A DNA stretch of 64,000 nucleotides, from the NCBI GenBank assembly GCA_039808025.1, contig JBDHSK010000003.1, positions 1 through 64,000 on the forward strand, given 5' to 3'. This DNA comes from Sandaracinobacteroides sp039808025 (GTDB taxonomy: Bacteria > Pseudomonadota > Alphaproteobacteria > Sphingomonadales > Sphingomonadaceae). Made by a program: the position numbers and the translations under genes. Shown in pieces: positions 9,254-18,385 of the stretch (within the stretch, counting starts at the first letter, position 1; each line of letters starts with the position of its first letter). Below the pieces are notes generated by a model. That model worked only from the letters and a program-made list of their open reading frames with translations, was not told the origin of the DNA and searched no databases.

Positions 9254-11587
9254 ATGCCATCTACAGAACGATCTGCACTACCTGCTTTCCTGGCGCTTGG
9301 CTGCGTCGGCTTCCTTGCCTCGGCGGCACCCGCCGTCGCCCAGACTGGCCCTCAGGCCACTTCGCAGGGCGAACGCAGGCTGGGCGGCGTGACCGTCACC
9401 GACACCGCCATCGATGCCGACAGTTATCGTGCCGAGCGGGCCTCGTCACCGAAGCTGACCGAGCCGCTGCTCGACACCCCGCGCTCGATCACGGTGCTGC
9501 CCGAAGCACTGCTGCGGCAGACGGCCACCGCCAGCCTCGCCGATGCCCTGCGGCTGGTGCCCGGCATTACGCTGGGGGCGGGGGAGGGCGGCAACCCGCA
9601 GGGTGACCGGCCGTTCATTCGCGGGTTCGATGCCCAGGGCTCAACCTATGTCGACGGTATCCGCAGCGTTGGCGGCCAGTCGCGCGAGATCTTCGCCATC
9701 GAATCCGTTGAAGTCTCAAAGGGCTCCGACAGCGCGATCGGCGGGCGCGGCGGTGCCGGTGGCGCCATCAACCTGGTGTCCAAGCGCCCGCACGCCGGCA
9801 ATGACGCCCGCATCGAGGGCAGCTATGGCAGCGCCGACTACAAGCGCATCACCGCCGACGTGAACCGCCAGATCGGCAATGACGTGGCGGTGCGTTTGAA
9901 CGCCATGTGGCACGATCAGGATGTGGCGGGGCGCGATGCCGTGAATTACAGCCGCTGGGGGGTGGCGCCGACGCTGACAGTTGGTGTCGACGGCCCGACG
10001 CAGGCGACGATCGGCTGGTATCACCTGCAAAGCGATGACCTGCCCGACCCGGGCATTCCCTTCGAGCGCACCCAGAATCAGGCCATTGCCTCGGGCCAGC
10101 TCGACATCGGGCCGGCGATCGAGGTGGGCGGCAAGGAAGTGCCGCGCGAGGCCTTCTATGGCCTGGTGAATCGCGATTTCCGCCGAACCAACGTCGATGA
10201 ACTGTCGTTCCGCTTCAGCCACGAGTTGTCAGACAATGTGACGGCGCTGTTCAACGCCCGTTACGCCAATGCGCAGCAGCAATATGTCATCAGCCAGCCC
10301 GACGACAGCCAGGGCAATGTCCAGAACGGGCTGGTGTGGCGGCGCGCCAACAGCCGCTGGTCGGATGTCGACAGCTTCGTGATCCAGCAGGATTTCAGCG
10401 GCAGCTTCGCAACCGGCGCCATCACCCACAATTTCTCGGCGGGTGGCGAATATTCGTGGGAACGCTCGGAACGCGGCAGCTTCGTCAGCGCCGCCGGCAA
10501 TGTGGCGATCAATACCTCGCCGCGCTGCACCCCGGCCGGCATCGCCCTTTACAACTGCACCAGCCTCTTTAACCCCAACCCCAATGATCCGTGGGTGAAC
10601 CTGGTGAACGGCGTGCCCTCGGCGATTGTCCGCAGCCCGATAACCGGCATCAATTCAGCCAGCACCTGGTCGCTTTATGCCTTCGACACCGTTCACGTCA
10701 CCGACAATCTGCTGATTAACCTTGGCGGACGCTATGATAATTATCATATGCGCCAGGTCGCAGCCACTGCCACCACCGGGGAAACCACCGATGACGTTTC
10801 AGTCGACGAGGATTTCTTCAGCTATCAGGTCGGGGTTGTCTTCAAGCCAGCACCCAACGGCAGCATCTATGTATCGCATGGAACAGCCGTCGTACCACCT
10901 GGAAGTTTTGTCGGCGAGGGCTCTGAAACGAATTCCCCGGGCGGCGGCCGCGGTACCCGGATCGATCTCAAGGATCTGAAGTCTGAACGTATCAAATCCT
11001 ATGAAATCGGTACCAAATGGGATTTTGCTGAAGGTGCGCTTTCCCTGACTGCTGCTCTCTTTCGTACGGAAACGAAAAACGCCCGCATGGCGAATGCCCA
11101 GGGCTATCTCGAATATGTCGGACATCGTCGCGTGCAAGGGGTAGAGCTGTCAGCAGCCGGGCGCCCACTGCCGTTCTGGAACCTTTATGCCGGTTACACA
11201 TTCATGGATTCAGAGCTGACGAGCGCTGGCCCCAACCCTTCGCCCAGTGCGTTGATCGGGGTGGGCAAGCCTTTCCCCAACACACCCAGGCACAGCTTCA
11301 CCGCCCAGACCGATTTCACCATTGCCGACCGCTTCACGGTGGGCGCCGGCCTCATCCACACCGGCCGCCAGTATGGCAGCTTCGGAACCGATGGGGTCAC
11401 CCGCTCGGTCGATCCGTGGTGGCGGGTTGATCTAAACGCCGCGGCGCGGCTCACCCCCAATATCGAGCTGCGGGTGAATGCCCTCAATCTGCTGAACGAA
11501 CGCTATTATGACCGCACCTACACCACCCACTTCGTCAATCAGGCGGCGGGACGCACGGTGATCGGCACCTTGGCCATCACCTTCTGA
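9254..11587 (+). CDS. TonB-dependent siderophore receptor
   Basis: 777 residues. Outer-membrane beta-barrel receptor that imports ferric siderophores with energy from TonB-ExbBD. Signal peptide to about residue 29 (AVAQT). The plug domain has LLDTPRSITVLPEALLRQ, RGFDAQGSTYVDGIRS and ESVEVSKGSDSAIGGRGGAGGAINLVSKR. The barrel ends with the expected terminal aromatic (VIGTLAITF). The ribosome site GAAAGGGAA precedes ATG 9254. The palindromic Fur-like operator upstream supports iron control. A stretch near 10860-11140 has lower GC and different codon choice from the rest, which suggests an imported segment of the barrel. Confidence 0.92.
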   Translation: MPSTERSALPAFLALGCVGFLASAAPAVAQTGPQATSQGERRLGGVTVTDTAIDADSYRAERASSPKLTEPLLDTPRSITVLPEALLRQTATASLADALRLVPGITLGAGEGGNPQGDRPFIRGFDAQGSTYVDGIRSVGGQSREIFAIESVEVSKGSDSAIGGRGGAGGAINLVSKRPHAGNDARIEGSYGSADYKRITADVNRQIGNDVAVRLNAMWHDQDVAGRDAVNYSRWGVAPTLTVGVDGPTQATIGWYHLQSDDLPDPGIPFERTQNQAIASGQLDIGPAIEVGGKEVPREAFYGLVNRDFRRTNVDELSFRFSHELSDNVTALFNARYANAQQQYVISQPDDSQGNVQNGLVWRRANSRWSDVDSFVIQQDFSGSFATGAITHNFSAGGEYSWERSERGSFVSAAGNVAINTSPRCTPAGIALYNCTSLFNPNPNDPWVNLVNGVPSAIVRSPITGINSASTWSLYAFDTVHVTDNLLINLGGRYDNYHMRQVAATATTGETTDDVSVDEDFFSYQVGVVFKPAPNGSIYVSHGTAVVPPGSFVGEGSETNSPGGGRGTRIDLKDLKSERIKSYEIGTKWDFAEGALSLTAALFRTETKNARMANAQGYLEYVGHRRVQGVELSAAGRPLPFWNLYAGYTFMDSELTSAGPNPSPSALIGVGKPFPNTPRHSFTAQTDFTIADRFTVGAGLIHTGRQYGSFGTDGVTRSVDPWWRVDLNAAARLTPNIELRVNALNLLNERYYDRTYTTHFVNQAAGRTVIGTLAITF

Positions 11588-11622
11588 CAGCGCATGTTTC
11601 CTCCGGCATGCGCGTGTCGGGG

Positions 11623-11650
11623 TTGCCGGGCCGGTTCGCTGGCCCGGCAA
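11623..11650. terminator. Hairpin between convergent genes
   Basis: TTGCCGGGCC-GGTTCGCT-GGCCCGGCAA: perfect 10-bp stem, 8-base loop, between the receptor stop and the amidase stop. There is no T run, so factor-dependent termination or simple RNA 3' protection is possible. Confidence 0.55.
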
Positions 11651-11686
11651 CATGCGTTCGGAGCCTGGCGGCCGGCCATTTCGGCC

Positions 11687-13189
11687 CTAGCGCCCTGACA
11701 AATAATCGACGATGGCGCGCGCCGCCCCTCGGGCGATCTGCTGCTGTCCGGCCTTCGAGAACAGGTAGGCGGCATCGTCGACATTGGTGACAAAGCCGGT
11801 TTCCAGCAAAGCCGCCGGCACCCCCAGGTTGCGCAGCACCCGGAATCCGGCGAAGCGGTGATACTGGCTGCGGAACCGCACCCCCTGCGGCTCCATCGAT
11901 TTCTGCAGCAGTTCGGCGAAATCGGAACTGGCGTTCATCGAATCGCGCAGGCCCAGATCGATGAGGATATTGGCGACATCGCGCCGTTCGCCCGACAGAT
12001 CGACTCCGGCGATCAGGTCGGCGCGGTTCTCCTTGGCGGCAAGGCGCGCGGCCTCCTTGTCGGAGGCGACATCAGACAGGGTATAGACAGACGCGCCGCG
12101 CGCCTCGGCATTGGGGGCGGAATCGGCATGGACTGACAGAAACAGGTCGGCCCCCCATTTCCGCGCCAGCTGCACCCGGCCGCCCAGCGGAATGAAATAA
12201 TCGGTCTCGCGCGTCAGCTTCGCCTCGATCGGCAGCTTGCGGGCGCGCGCCAGCTGGTTCACCTCGTCGCGGATGGCGCGGGCGATCGCCAGCGTCACGT
12301 CTTTTTCATGGCCACCGTTGACGGACGGCGCGCCGGGGTCGTGGCCGCCGTGGCCGGCGTCGATCACCACCACCATGCGTTTCATGCGCGAGGGGGCGCG
12401 TGATGGCGCTACGGCCACCGGTGCTGGTTCGGCGGGTGGCGCCAGCGCTGGCGCTGGCGCGGGCGCGGGAGCAGGCACGGCCGTGGATGAGGGCGCTGGT
12501 GAGGGCGTGGGGGCAGGCACGGAAGCCGGCACCGGCGGCACAGTTGCCGGCGGTGCAGTTGTCGGCGGCGCAGCTGCCGGGGGTGTGGTTGCGGGCGGGG
12601 CTGCCATGCTGGCTTCTGCAGCTGCAATGGCGCGCTCCACCTCGTCGAGCCGGCGGTTGCTGTCGGCCTGCAGGTCGGGCGCGGGCTTCGGCTGCGACGG
12701 AGCCGCCAGCGGCGCCTCCTGCGGCAGGCTGCCAAGGGCGGTGCGTCCGCGCCTGGCTTCGGCTGCGAACTGGTCGGCCGTGATCGGGGCAAGGCGCAGT
12801 TCCAGCACCTGGTTGCTGTCCTGCAATGCTTCCACCAGCCGCATCGGCGTGTGCAGGTCGATGACCACCCGCACGGTATCGGCATCGAACTGCGACATGC
12901 GGGCGCCGGCGATCGGCCCGGTGCCGCCGATCTCGTGTTGCAGCGAGGATGCCCCGTCCAGATCGACCACCACCCTGAGCGGGTTGGCGAGCACGAAGGT
13001 GGCGGGTGGCGACGTCAGCGGCCGGGACAACGGCACCCGCACCCGCGCCCCCACCACCGTGGGCAGCAGTTGCAAGCCCCCGGCGACGGCCAGCGGTGGC
13101 ACGGGAGTGCTGGCCGGCTGGGTGGAGGCGGGCACGGCCAGCAGCGCCATCGCCGAAAGGCACAGCCAGCGAAGCAGGGGTCCGGGCAT
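11687..13189 (-). CDS. amiC: N-acetylmuramoyl-L-alanine amidase with AMIN domain
   Basis: 500 residues. Cleaves the bond between MurNAc and L-Ala in peptidoglycan and acts in the periplasm at cell separation. Order: signal peptide (to about residue 25), AMIN domain (about 40-135) for septal targeting, a long Pro/Ala/Thr linker (about 165-262, low complexity), then an Amidase_3 zinc domain starting VVVIDAGHGGHDPGA near residue 273. NGGHEKDVTLAIA and LSVHADSAPN carry the other metal ligands, and LETGFVTN the catalytic Glu. The low-complexity linker gives long false reading frames on both strands. Confidence 0.92.
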   Translation of the reverse strand: MPGPLLRWLCLSAMALLAVPASTQPASTPVPPLAVAGGLQLLPTVVGARVRVPLSRPLTSPPATFVLANPLRVVVDLDGASSLQHEIGGTGPIAGARMSQFDADTVRVVIDLHTPMRLVEALQDSNQVLELRLAPITADQFAAEARRGRTALGSLPQEAPLAAPSQPKPAPDLQADSNRRLDEVERAIAAAEASMAAPPATTPPAAAPPTTAPPATVPPVPASVPAPTPSPAPSSTAVPAPAPAPAPALAPPAEPAPVAVAPSRAPSRMKRMVVVIDAGHGGHDPGAPSVNGGHEKDVTLAIARAIRDEVNQLARARKLPIEAKLTRETDYFIPLGGRVQLARKWGADLFLSVHADSAPNAEARGASVYTLSDVASDKEAARLAAKENRADLIAGVDLSGERRDVANILIDLGLRDSMNASSDFAELLQKSMEPQGVRFRSQYHRFAGFRVLRNLGVPAALLETGFVTNVDDAAYLFSKAGQQQIARGAARAIVDYLSGR

Positions 13190-13230
13190 TGTCTGCCCAT
13201 GCCAAGGCGGCGTCGGGATGAAAAGCCGTT

Positions 13231-14151
13231 TCAGGCGACCAGTGCTCTGAGCGTGGCGACCAGTGCCAGCGGCTGGTCGGCCATCAGGTGGTGGTAGGCT
13301 TCGGGCAGCTCGACAAAGCGGCCCGCTTCCGGAAGCTGCGCCGGGATATCGCCGAACAGCGGCGCCAGCGCCGAATACTGGCCGCCGATGAAATCCACCT
13401 GTCCGGGAACGTCGGCAAGCTGCGGGCGGGGGATGGAAAAGTCAAAGCGCGGCCACAGGTTGGAATCGAACTTCCACCGCCAGCCGTTATCGTGGGGCGC
13501 AAGCGAGCTTCGGGCGATGAAATCGGCAATGAAGGGGTTGAGGGTTGGCTGCGGCGGTGCCCAGCGGAAGCGGGCGAGGGCATCTTTCAAAGTCGGCTGG
13601 GTGCGGTGGGGCGGGCGCTCCACCTCGTTAATACGAAAGCGGTCGGTAAAGGGCGAGTCAAGGATGATCGTCTGGCAGATACGCTCTGGATTGCGAATGG
13701 CGAGCATGGCGGTTGGCAGCCCGCCATAGCTGTGGCCGGCCACCGTGAAGCAGGTGCCCAGCCCGGCGGCGTCGGCGACGGCCAGAAGCTCACGGGCGTG
13801 CTGGGCGACGCTGTAGTGCGGCCGGTGGCTGCTGCCCCCCATTCCGGAAAGTGACGGCGCTGCCACCCGGAAATGATCGGCGAGCAGTGGGGCAATGAAG
13901 CGCCACCAGTCGGCATGGGCGCCACCGCCATGCACCAGCAACAGACCGGGGCGGCCGCGCTCTCCCCAGGCAAGCCATTCGATGGTGGCGTCTTCCACAA
14001 AGGCGTGATGGCGTTCATGCGGGTGATCGACGGCACGGGTGAACCAGGCCGGGGCTGGCGGCGGGGTGCCTTCAAACGGGGCAAGCGGTGAAAGCAGCGC
14101 CGGGTCTTTGGGGGGCGCCGGGCGGGCAGAATGGTCGTTCATGGCCGGCAC
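13231..14151 (-). CDS. Alpha/beta hydrolase
   Basis: 306 residues. Alpha/beta hydrolase fold with an oxyanion region LLLVHGGGAHADWW, a nucleophile elbow AGHSYGGLP (Ser about residue 138), an Asp region near DSPFTD and a C-terminal His (EAYHHL). Substrate unknown. MNDHS at 14142 is an alternative start. Divergent from nadE with about 100 bases between starts. Confidence 0.8.
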   Translation of the reverse strand: MPAMNDHSARPAPPKDPALLSPLAPFEGTPPPAPAWFTRAVDHPHERHHAFVEDATIEWLAWGERGRPGLLLVHGGGAHADWWRFIAPLLADHFRVAAPSLSGMGGSSHRPHYSVAQHARELLAVADAAGLGTCFTVAGHSYGGLPTAMLAIRNPERICQTIILDSPFTDRFRINEVERPPHRTQPTLKDALARFRWAPPQPTLNPFIADFIARSSLAPHDNGWRWKFDSNLWPRFDFSIPRPQLADVPGQVDFIGGQYSALAPLFGDIPAQLPEAGRFVELPEAYHHLMADQPLALVATLRALVA

Positions 14152-14250
14152 TATTACGGCACCAAAGCCATTTGTCGCCCCCCTGATGCGGCCATGTCGG
14201 GCAGATTTTGCCGGGCTTTCGCAGCAACGGCGGATCTTCTAGAAAGACGC

Positions 14251-15894
14251 ATGGCCACATCGCTTCGTATCGCCGCCGCCCAGATGAACCCCGCCATGGG
14301 CGATCTAGCCGCCAACATGGGGGCGATGCTCCGGGCCCGCCATGCCGCGCCTGATGCCGATCTCATCGCCACCCCCGAACTGTCGCTGATCGGCTATCCA
14401 CCCGAAGATCTGGTGCTGAAGCCGGCACTGGCCGACGCTGCCGCCGCCCGCCTTGCCGAACTGGCTGCAGAGACCGCCGATGGTGGCCCGGCGCTGCTGG
14501 TCGGCACCACTCACCGCGACGAGCACGGCATTCACAACGGCTATGCGCTGCTGGCCGACGGCAAGGTTGCTGGCGTGGCGCTGAAACACGATCTGCCCAA
14601 TTACGGGGTGTTTGATGAAAAACGGGTGTTCAACGCCGGGCCGCTGCCCCGGCCGATCGATTTTCGCGGGTTCCGGCTGGGAATGCCGGTGTGCGAGGAT
14701 ATCTGGACGCCCACCAGCTGTATCCATCTGAAGCAGGCCGGCGCCGACCTGCTGATCTCGCCAAATGGCTCGCCCTACGAGCTGTTCAAGGAAGACCGCC
14801 GCCTGCTGCTGGCGCGTGAACGGGTGGCCGAAACCGGGCTTTCCCTGCTGTATGTGAACCGCACCGGCGGCCAGGACGAGCTGGTGTTCGATGGCGGCAG
14901 CTTTGCCGTCAATGCCGATGGCGAGGTGGCCGCCCGCCTGCCCGACTGGGACGAGGCGCTGGTTACTCTGGAGTGGCGGCCCGGAAGCGGATTTGCCGCA
15001 TCGACCTGCCACGCCCCGGATACCCACTGGGAGGAAATCTATCACGCGGCGCTGGTGGCGCTGCGCGATTATGTCGGCCGCAACCGCTTTCCCGGCGTGG
15101 TGCTGGGGCTCTCGGGCGGCATCGACAGCGCCCTTTCTGCAGCGATCGCCGTCGATGCCCTGGGGGCCGACAGGGTGTGGTGCGTGATGCTGCCATCGCG
15201 CTTTACCGGCGCTGAAAGCCTTGAAGATGCCACCTTGTGCGCGCGGATGCTGGGGTGCCGGCTGGATACTATCGGCATCGAGCCGGCAGTGGCGGCGATG
15301 GAGGCGATGCTTGCCCCCAGCTTTGCCGGTCGCAGCCGCGACACCACCGAGGAAAACGCCCAGTCACGGCTGCGCATGGTGGCGCTGATGGGTCTTTCCA
15401 ACAAGTTTGGGCACATGCTGCTGACCACCGGCAACAAGAGCGAGATGTCGGTTGGCTACGCCACCATTTATGGCGATATGGCGGGTGGGTATAACGTTCT
15501 GAAAGACATGTATAAATCTACAGTGTTCGAACTGTCGCGCTGGCGCAACGCCAACCGCCCGCGTCTGGGGCTGGGGGCTGACGGCCCGGTGATGCCCGAG
15601 CGGGTCATCACCAAGCCGCCGACAGCGGAACTGCGCGACAACCAGCGCGACGACGACAGCCTGCCACCCTACGACATCCTCGATCCCATCCTCCACGGAC
15701 TGGTGGAGGAGGAATTGTCGGCGGCCGAGATCGTGGCGCGCGGCTTCGACCGCGACACGGTCGCGCGGATCGAGCGGCTGCTGTACATTGCCGAATACAA
15801 GCGCCGTCAGGCAGCGCCCGGCGTCAAGATCGGGCGGCGGAACTTCGGCCGCGACCGCCGCTACCCGATCACCAACGCCTTTCGCACCAGCTGA
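14251..15894 (+). CDS. nadE: Glutamine-dependent NAD+ synthetase
   Basis: 547 residues. Makes NAD+ from nicotinate adenine dinucleotide, ATP and ammonia, with the ammonia made in its own glutaminase domain. The N-terminal nitrilase-fold domain carries the Glu-Lys-Cys triad (TPELSLIG, the Lys in ALKHDLPNYGVFDEKRVF, PVCEDIW). The C-terminal synthetase has the P-loop-type LGLSGGIDSAL near residue 286, TGNKSEMSVGYATIYGDMAGG and KPPTAELRDNQRDDDSLPPY. ATG 14251 is chosen because AGAAAG precedes it and MATSLRIAAAQMNP matches the family start; longer in-frame extensions upstream are implausible. Confidence 0.95.
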   Translation: MATSLRIAAAQMNPAMGDLAANMGAMLRARHAAPDADLIATPELSLIGYPPEDLVLKPALADAAAARLAELAAETADGGPALLVGTTHRDEHGIHNGYALLADGKVAGVALKHDLPNYGVFDEKRVFNAGPLPRPIDFRGFRLGMPVCEDIWTPTSCIHLKQAGADLLISPNGSPYELFKEDRRLLLARERVAETGLSLLYVNRTGGQDELVFDGGSFAVNADGEVAARLPDWDEALVTLEWRPGSGFAASTCHAPDTHWEEIYHAALVALRDYVGRNRFPGVVLGLSGGIDSALSAAIAVDALGADRVWCVMLPSRFTGAESLEDATLCARMLGCRLDTIGIEPAVAAMEAMLAPSFAGRSRDTTEENAQSRLRMVALMGLSNKFGHMLLTTGNKSEMSVGYATIYGDMAGGYNVLKDMYKSTVFELSRWRNANRPRLGLGADGPVMPERVITKPPTAELRDNQRDDDSLPPYDILDPILHGLVEEELSAAEIVARGFDRDTVARIERLLYIAEYKRRQAAPGVKIGRRNFGRDRRYPITNAFRTS

Positions 15895-15921
15895 TCACGG
15901 CAGCTGAACAGCCGGGCGCGT

Positions 15922-16557
15922 TCAGCTTGCGAAGCGGGCGGTGGTTTTCGCCTTCACCTCGTCGAGCGTCACGTCGGGCGCCAGTTCCACCAGCTTGAAG
16001 GGGCTGCCCGTGCGATCGGGGCGTTCGAAGATGGCAAGGTCGGTGATCAGCACGTCGACGACGTTGGCACCCGTCAATGGCAGGGTGCAGGTGGGGATGA
16101 ACTTGGGGTTCCCCTTTTTGTCGACGTGCTCCATGATGACGACGATACGCGGGGTGCCGGCCACCAGGTCCATGGCGCCGCCCATGCCCTTCACCATCTT
16201 GCCCGGCACCATCCAGTTGGCGAGGTCACCGTTTTCGGAGACCTCCATGCCGCCCAGAATCGACAGGTTCATGTGGCCGCCGCGAATCATGGCGAAACTG
16301 TCGGCCGAGGAAAAGAACGAGGTGCGCGGCAGGGTTGTCACCGTCTGCTTGCCGGCGTTGATGAGATCGGCGTCTTCCTCGCCGGCATAGGGAAACGGCC
16401 CCATGCCGAGCATGCCGTTTTCCGATTGCAAGGTGATGTCGAGATCGCCGACATAATTGGCGACCAGGGTGGGAATACCGATACCGAGGTTGACGTAAAA
16501 GCCGTCCTTCAGTTCGCGCGCCGCCTTGGCGGCCATCTGGTCACGGTTCCAGGCCAT
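15922..16557 (-). CDS. scoB: 3-oxoacid CoA-transferase, beta subunit
   Basis: 211 residues. With ScoA it moves CoA between succinyl-CoA and a 3-ketoacid such as acetoacetate. Begins MAWNRDQMAAKAARELKDGF; the catalytic Glu is in LQSENGMLGMGP near residue 44. GGHMNLSILGGMEVSENGDLANW and PLTGANVVDVLITDLAIF are family marks. AGGAAG lies just before the ATG, and the gene is 13 bases after scoA. Confidence 0.93.
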   Translation of the reverse strand: MAWNRDQMAAKAARELKDGFYVNLGIGIPTLVANYVGDLDITLQSENGMLGMGPFPYAGEEDADLINAGKQTVTTLPRTSFFSSADSFAMIRGGHMNLSILGGMEVSENGDLANWMVPGKMVKGMGGAMDLVAGTPRIVVIMEHVDKKGNPKFIPTCTLPLTGANVVDVLITDLAIFERPDRTGSPFKLVELAPDVTLDEVKAKTTARFAS

Positions 16558-16570
16558 GATGTTCTTCCTC

Positions 16571-17278
16571 TCAGGCAGTTTCGCGGGTGCGGACGGTGCG
16601 TTGCTCGATGCGCTTTTCGAAGGTGCCGACGAACAGCCGCTGCACATAGACCGAAGGGGTGTGGATGCCATCGGCAGGCAGGGCGCCATCCTCAACCAGT
16701 TCCTCGACTTCGGCGATCGTCACCTTGCCGGCCGTTGCCACCACCGGGTTGAAGTTGCGTGCCGTCATCCGGTAGACGAGGTTGCCGAAACGGTCGGCTT
16801 TCCAGGCCTTTACAATGGCGAGATCGGGAACGATCCCACGTTCGAGCACATAGGTCTGGCCGTCGAAATCCTTGTGTTCCTTGCCTTCGGCGGCAAGGGT
16901 TCCGACCCCGGTTTTCGTGTAGAAACCGGGAATACCGGCGCCACCGGCGCGCAGCCGTTCAGCCAGCGTGCCCTGGGGGTTGAATTCCAGTTCCAGCTCC
17001 CCCGCCAGGAACTGACGTTCGAACTCCTTGTTCTCGCCGACATAGGAGGCAACCATCTTGGCGATCTGGCGGGTTTCCAGCAGGCGGCCAAGCCCGAAGC
17101 CATCGACTCCGGCATTGTTCGACACCACGGTCAGGCCTTTGACTCCGGAATCATGGATGGCGTTGATGAGGTTCTCGGGGATGCCGCAGAGGCCGAAGCC
17201 ACCGGCGGCAATGGTCATGCCATCGTGCAGCAGCCCGGCGAGGGCAGAGGCAGCATCGGAATAGACTTTGTTGGCCAC
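16571..17278 (-). CDS. scoA: 3-oxoacid CoA-transferase, alpha subunit
   Basis: 235 residues. CoA-binding partner of ScoB. Starts MANKVYSDAASALAGLLHDG; glycine-rich GGFGLCGIPENLINAI near residues 25-40, then VVSNNAGVDGFGLG and GTLAERLRAGGAGIPGFYTKTG. First gene of the scoAB operon. Confidence 0.93.
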   Translation of the reverse strand: MANKVYSDAASALAGLLHDGMTIAAGGFGLCGIPENLINAIHDSGVKGLTVVSNNAGVDGFGLGRLLETRQIAKMVASYVGENKEFERQFLAGELELEFNPQGTLAERLRAGGAGIPGFYTKTGVGTLAAEGKEHKDFDGQTYVLERGIVPDLAIVKAWKADRFGNLVYRMTARNFNPVVATAGKVTIAEVEELVEDGALPADGIHTPSVYVQRLFVGTFEKRIEQRTVRTRETA

Positions 17279-17429
17279 GGTTTCTCCTTACACCTCGTGA
17301 AGACACAGCTAGCGAAGACACACTTCGTGAAAAGCGCCCTCTTGCGTTAGCCCTTTCGCGGCGGAAAAGCCAACCGCCAACATGCATAATCTGCTGAATT
17401 GGTGCGTCCGTTTCCGGTCTGGAGAAGGA

Positions 17430-17461
17430 AAGGGCGGCGCCGGCTTTCCGGCACCGCCCCA
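17430..17461 (-). terminator. Terminator of PEP-CTERM gene
   Basis: Read on the minus strand: GGGGCGGTGCCGG-AAA-GCCGGCGCCGCCC then TTTCC. A 12-13 bp stem with one G-U pair, about 45 bases after the stop of the PEP-CTERM gene. Confidence 0.75.
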
Positions 17462-17505
17462 GGCATTTGGTGAAGTTGTGATTCTGAACTGGTTAGTTCT
17501 GCCGG

Positions 17506-18063
17506 TCAGGCATGGGCATGTTGCATCCGCCGCCGCCGCGCCGTTGCCCCTACCAGACCAAAGCCGGCAATCAGCATGGCCCAGGTGGCGGGTTCCGGAA
17601 CGGTAGTGTAGGTGACGGTGATGGTGCCGCTCTCCCAGATGCCATCCCAGTCATCTGGCCAGTCGTCAAATTCCTCGTAGAACTCAAGCTTCAGTATGCC
17701 GCTGGCGTCGGTGTAGAAGTCAAGGCCGTAATCCGCCAGATGGCCGCTTCCCGCATAGCTTCCGAATCCATCGAAAGTGTCGTTGATGCCAGGCGTCAGT
17801 ATCAGGTAATCATTGAACATGACACTCATTTCACTGAGCCACGACGGCCAGTCGGCATAGAGCTCGACGTCCCAGGCGAGATCCGTGACATGGCTGAAGG
17901 CGCCGATATTGAAATTCAGTACCGTATTGATCGGATCGCCGAGTTCGTCGTTGCTGTAGATTCCCGAAACATCGACCACAAGCGTCGCCGCCTGTGCCGG
18001 AACTGCCAGCAGGCAGCTTGCCCCCAGGCAGAGAGCTGCCATTCCCTTGAGATGATAGTTCAT
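17506..18063 (-). CDS. PEPxxWA-CTERM sorting domain protein
   Basis: 185 residues. Signal peptide (MNYHLKGMAALCLGASCLLAVPAQA), an acidic body with many Asp/Trp (EEFDDWPDDWDGIWES), and the C-terminal signal VPEPATWAMLIAGFGLVGA with a basic tail (RRRRMQHAHA). Start at 18063 is chosen for GAGGGG just upstream. Function unknown; the tail predicts export and exosortase-type processing. A perfect inverted repeat lies about 110 bases upstream. Confidence 0.85.
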   Translation of the reverse strand: MNYHLKGMAALCLGASCLLAVPAQAATLVVDVSGIYSNDELGDPINTVLNFNIGAFSHVTDLAWDVELYADWPSWLSEMSVMFNDYLILTPGINDTFDGFGSYAGSGHLADYGLDFYTDASGILKLEFYEEFDDWPDDWDGIWESGTITVTYTTVPEPATWAMLIAGFGLVGATARRRRMQHAHA

Positions 18064-18385
18064 ACTCAACCCCTCAGACACCGGGGTCGGCAACAACAGA
18101 TATTGCCACACACCTGACAGACTACCGCAAGCCTGCCGCCTTCGTGAAGCAACCTTGTTGCCCCCCTGTTGTGGCGAATCACCATGATTCGCTGTATGAA
18201 TGTTAACATAGGTGACAGATTTGACAATATAACGGGAGTGACATCAGGCCGTTGCGATGATGGCGGGCTCCATTATTCGGGGCTTCAATACTTCCTGAAA
18301 GGAATCCCTGATAGTCCAGATACTTCCGCTGGAAGATCTGGCGGCCGCCCGGGCAGTTCCGGCTTGTCTGCCAGGTATCGGGCGC
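18064..18385. other. 322-bp non-coding region
   Basis: No credible gene. It serves as the upstream region of the minus-strand PEP-CTERM gene and holds the inverted repeat at 18174-18192 plus an AT-richer patch at 18195-18235. The right part is the tail side of the TIGR02594-like gene; no terminator with a T run was seen there. Confidence 0.6.
18174..18192. promoter_or_regulatory. Perfect inverted repeat, candidate operator
   Basis: GCGAATCA-CCA-TGATTCGC, 8-3-8 perfect arms, upstream of the PEP-CTERM gene at 18063. It shares GCGAA/TTCGC half-sites with the Fur-like site at 9188-9216 but the inner bases differ. Confidence 0.4.

Noticed and set aside
12237..13250. 337-residue plus-strand Gly/Ala-rich frame
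   Set aside because: Mirror of the Pro/Ala linker of AmiC; low complexity and no start signal.
15902..15927. Terminator AGCTGAAC-N10-GTTCAGCT between nadE and scoB
   Set aside because: Overlaps the scoB stop, short stem, no T run on either strand; not strong enough to list.
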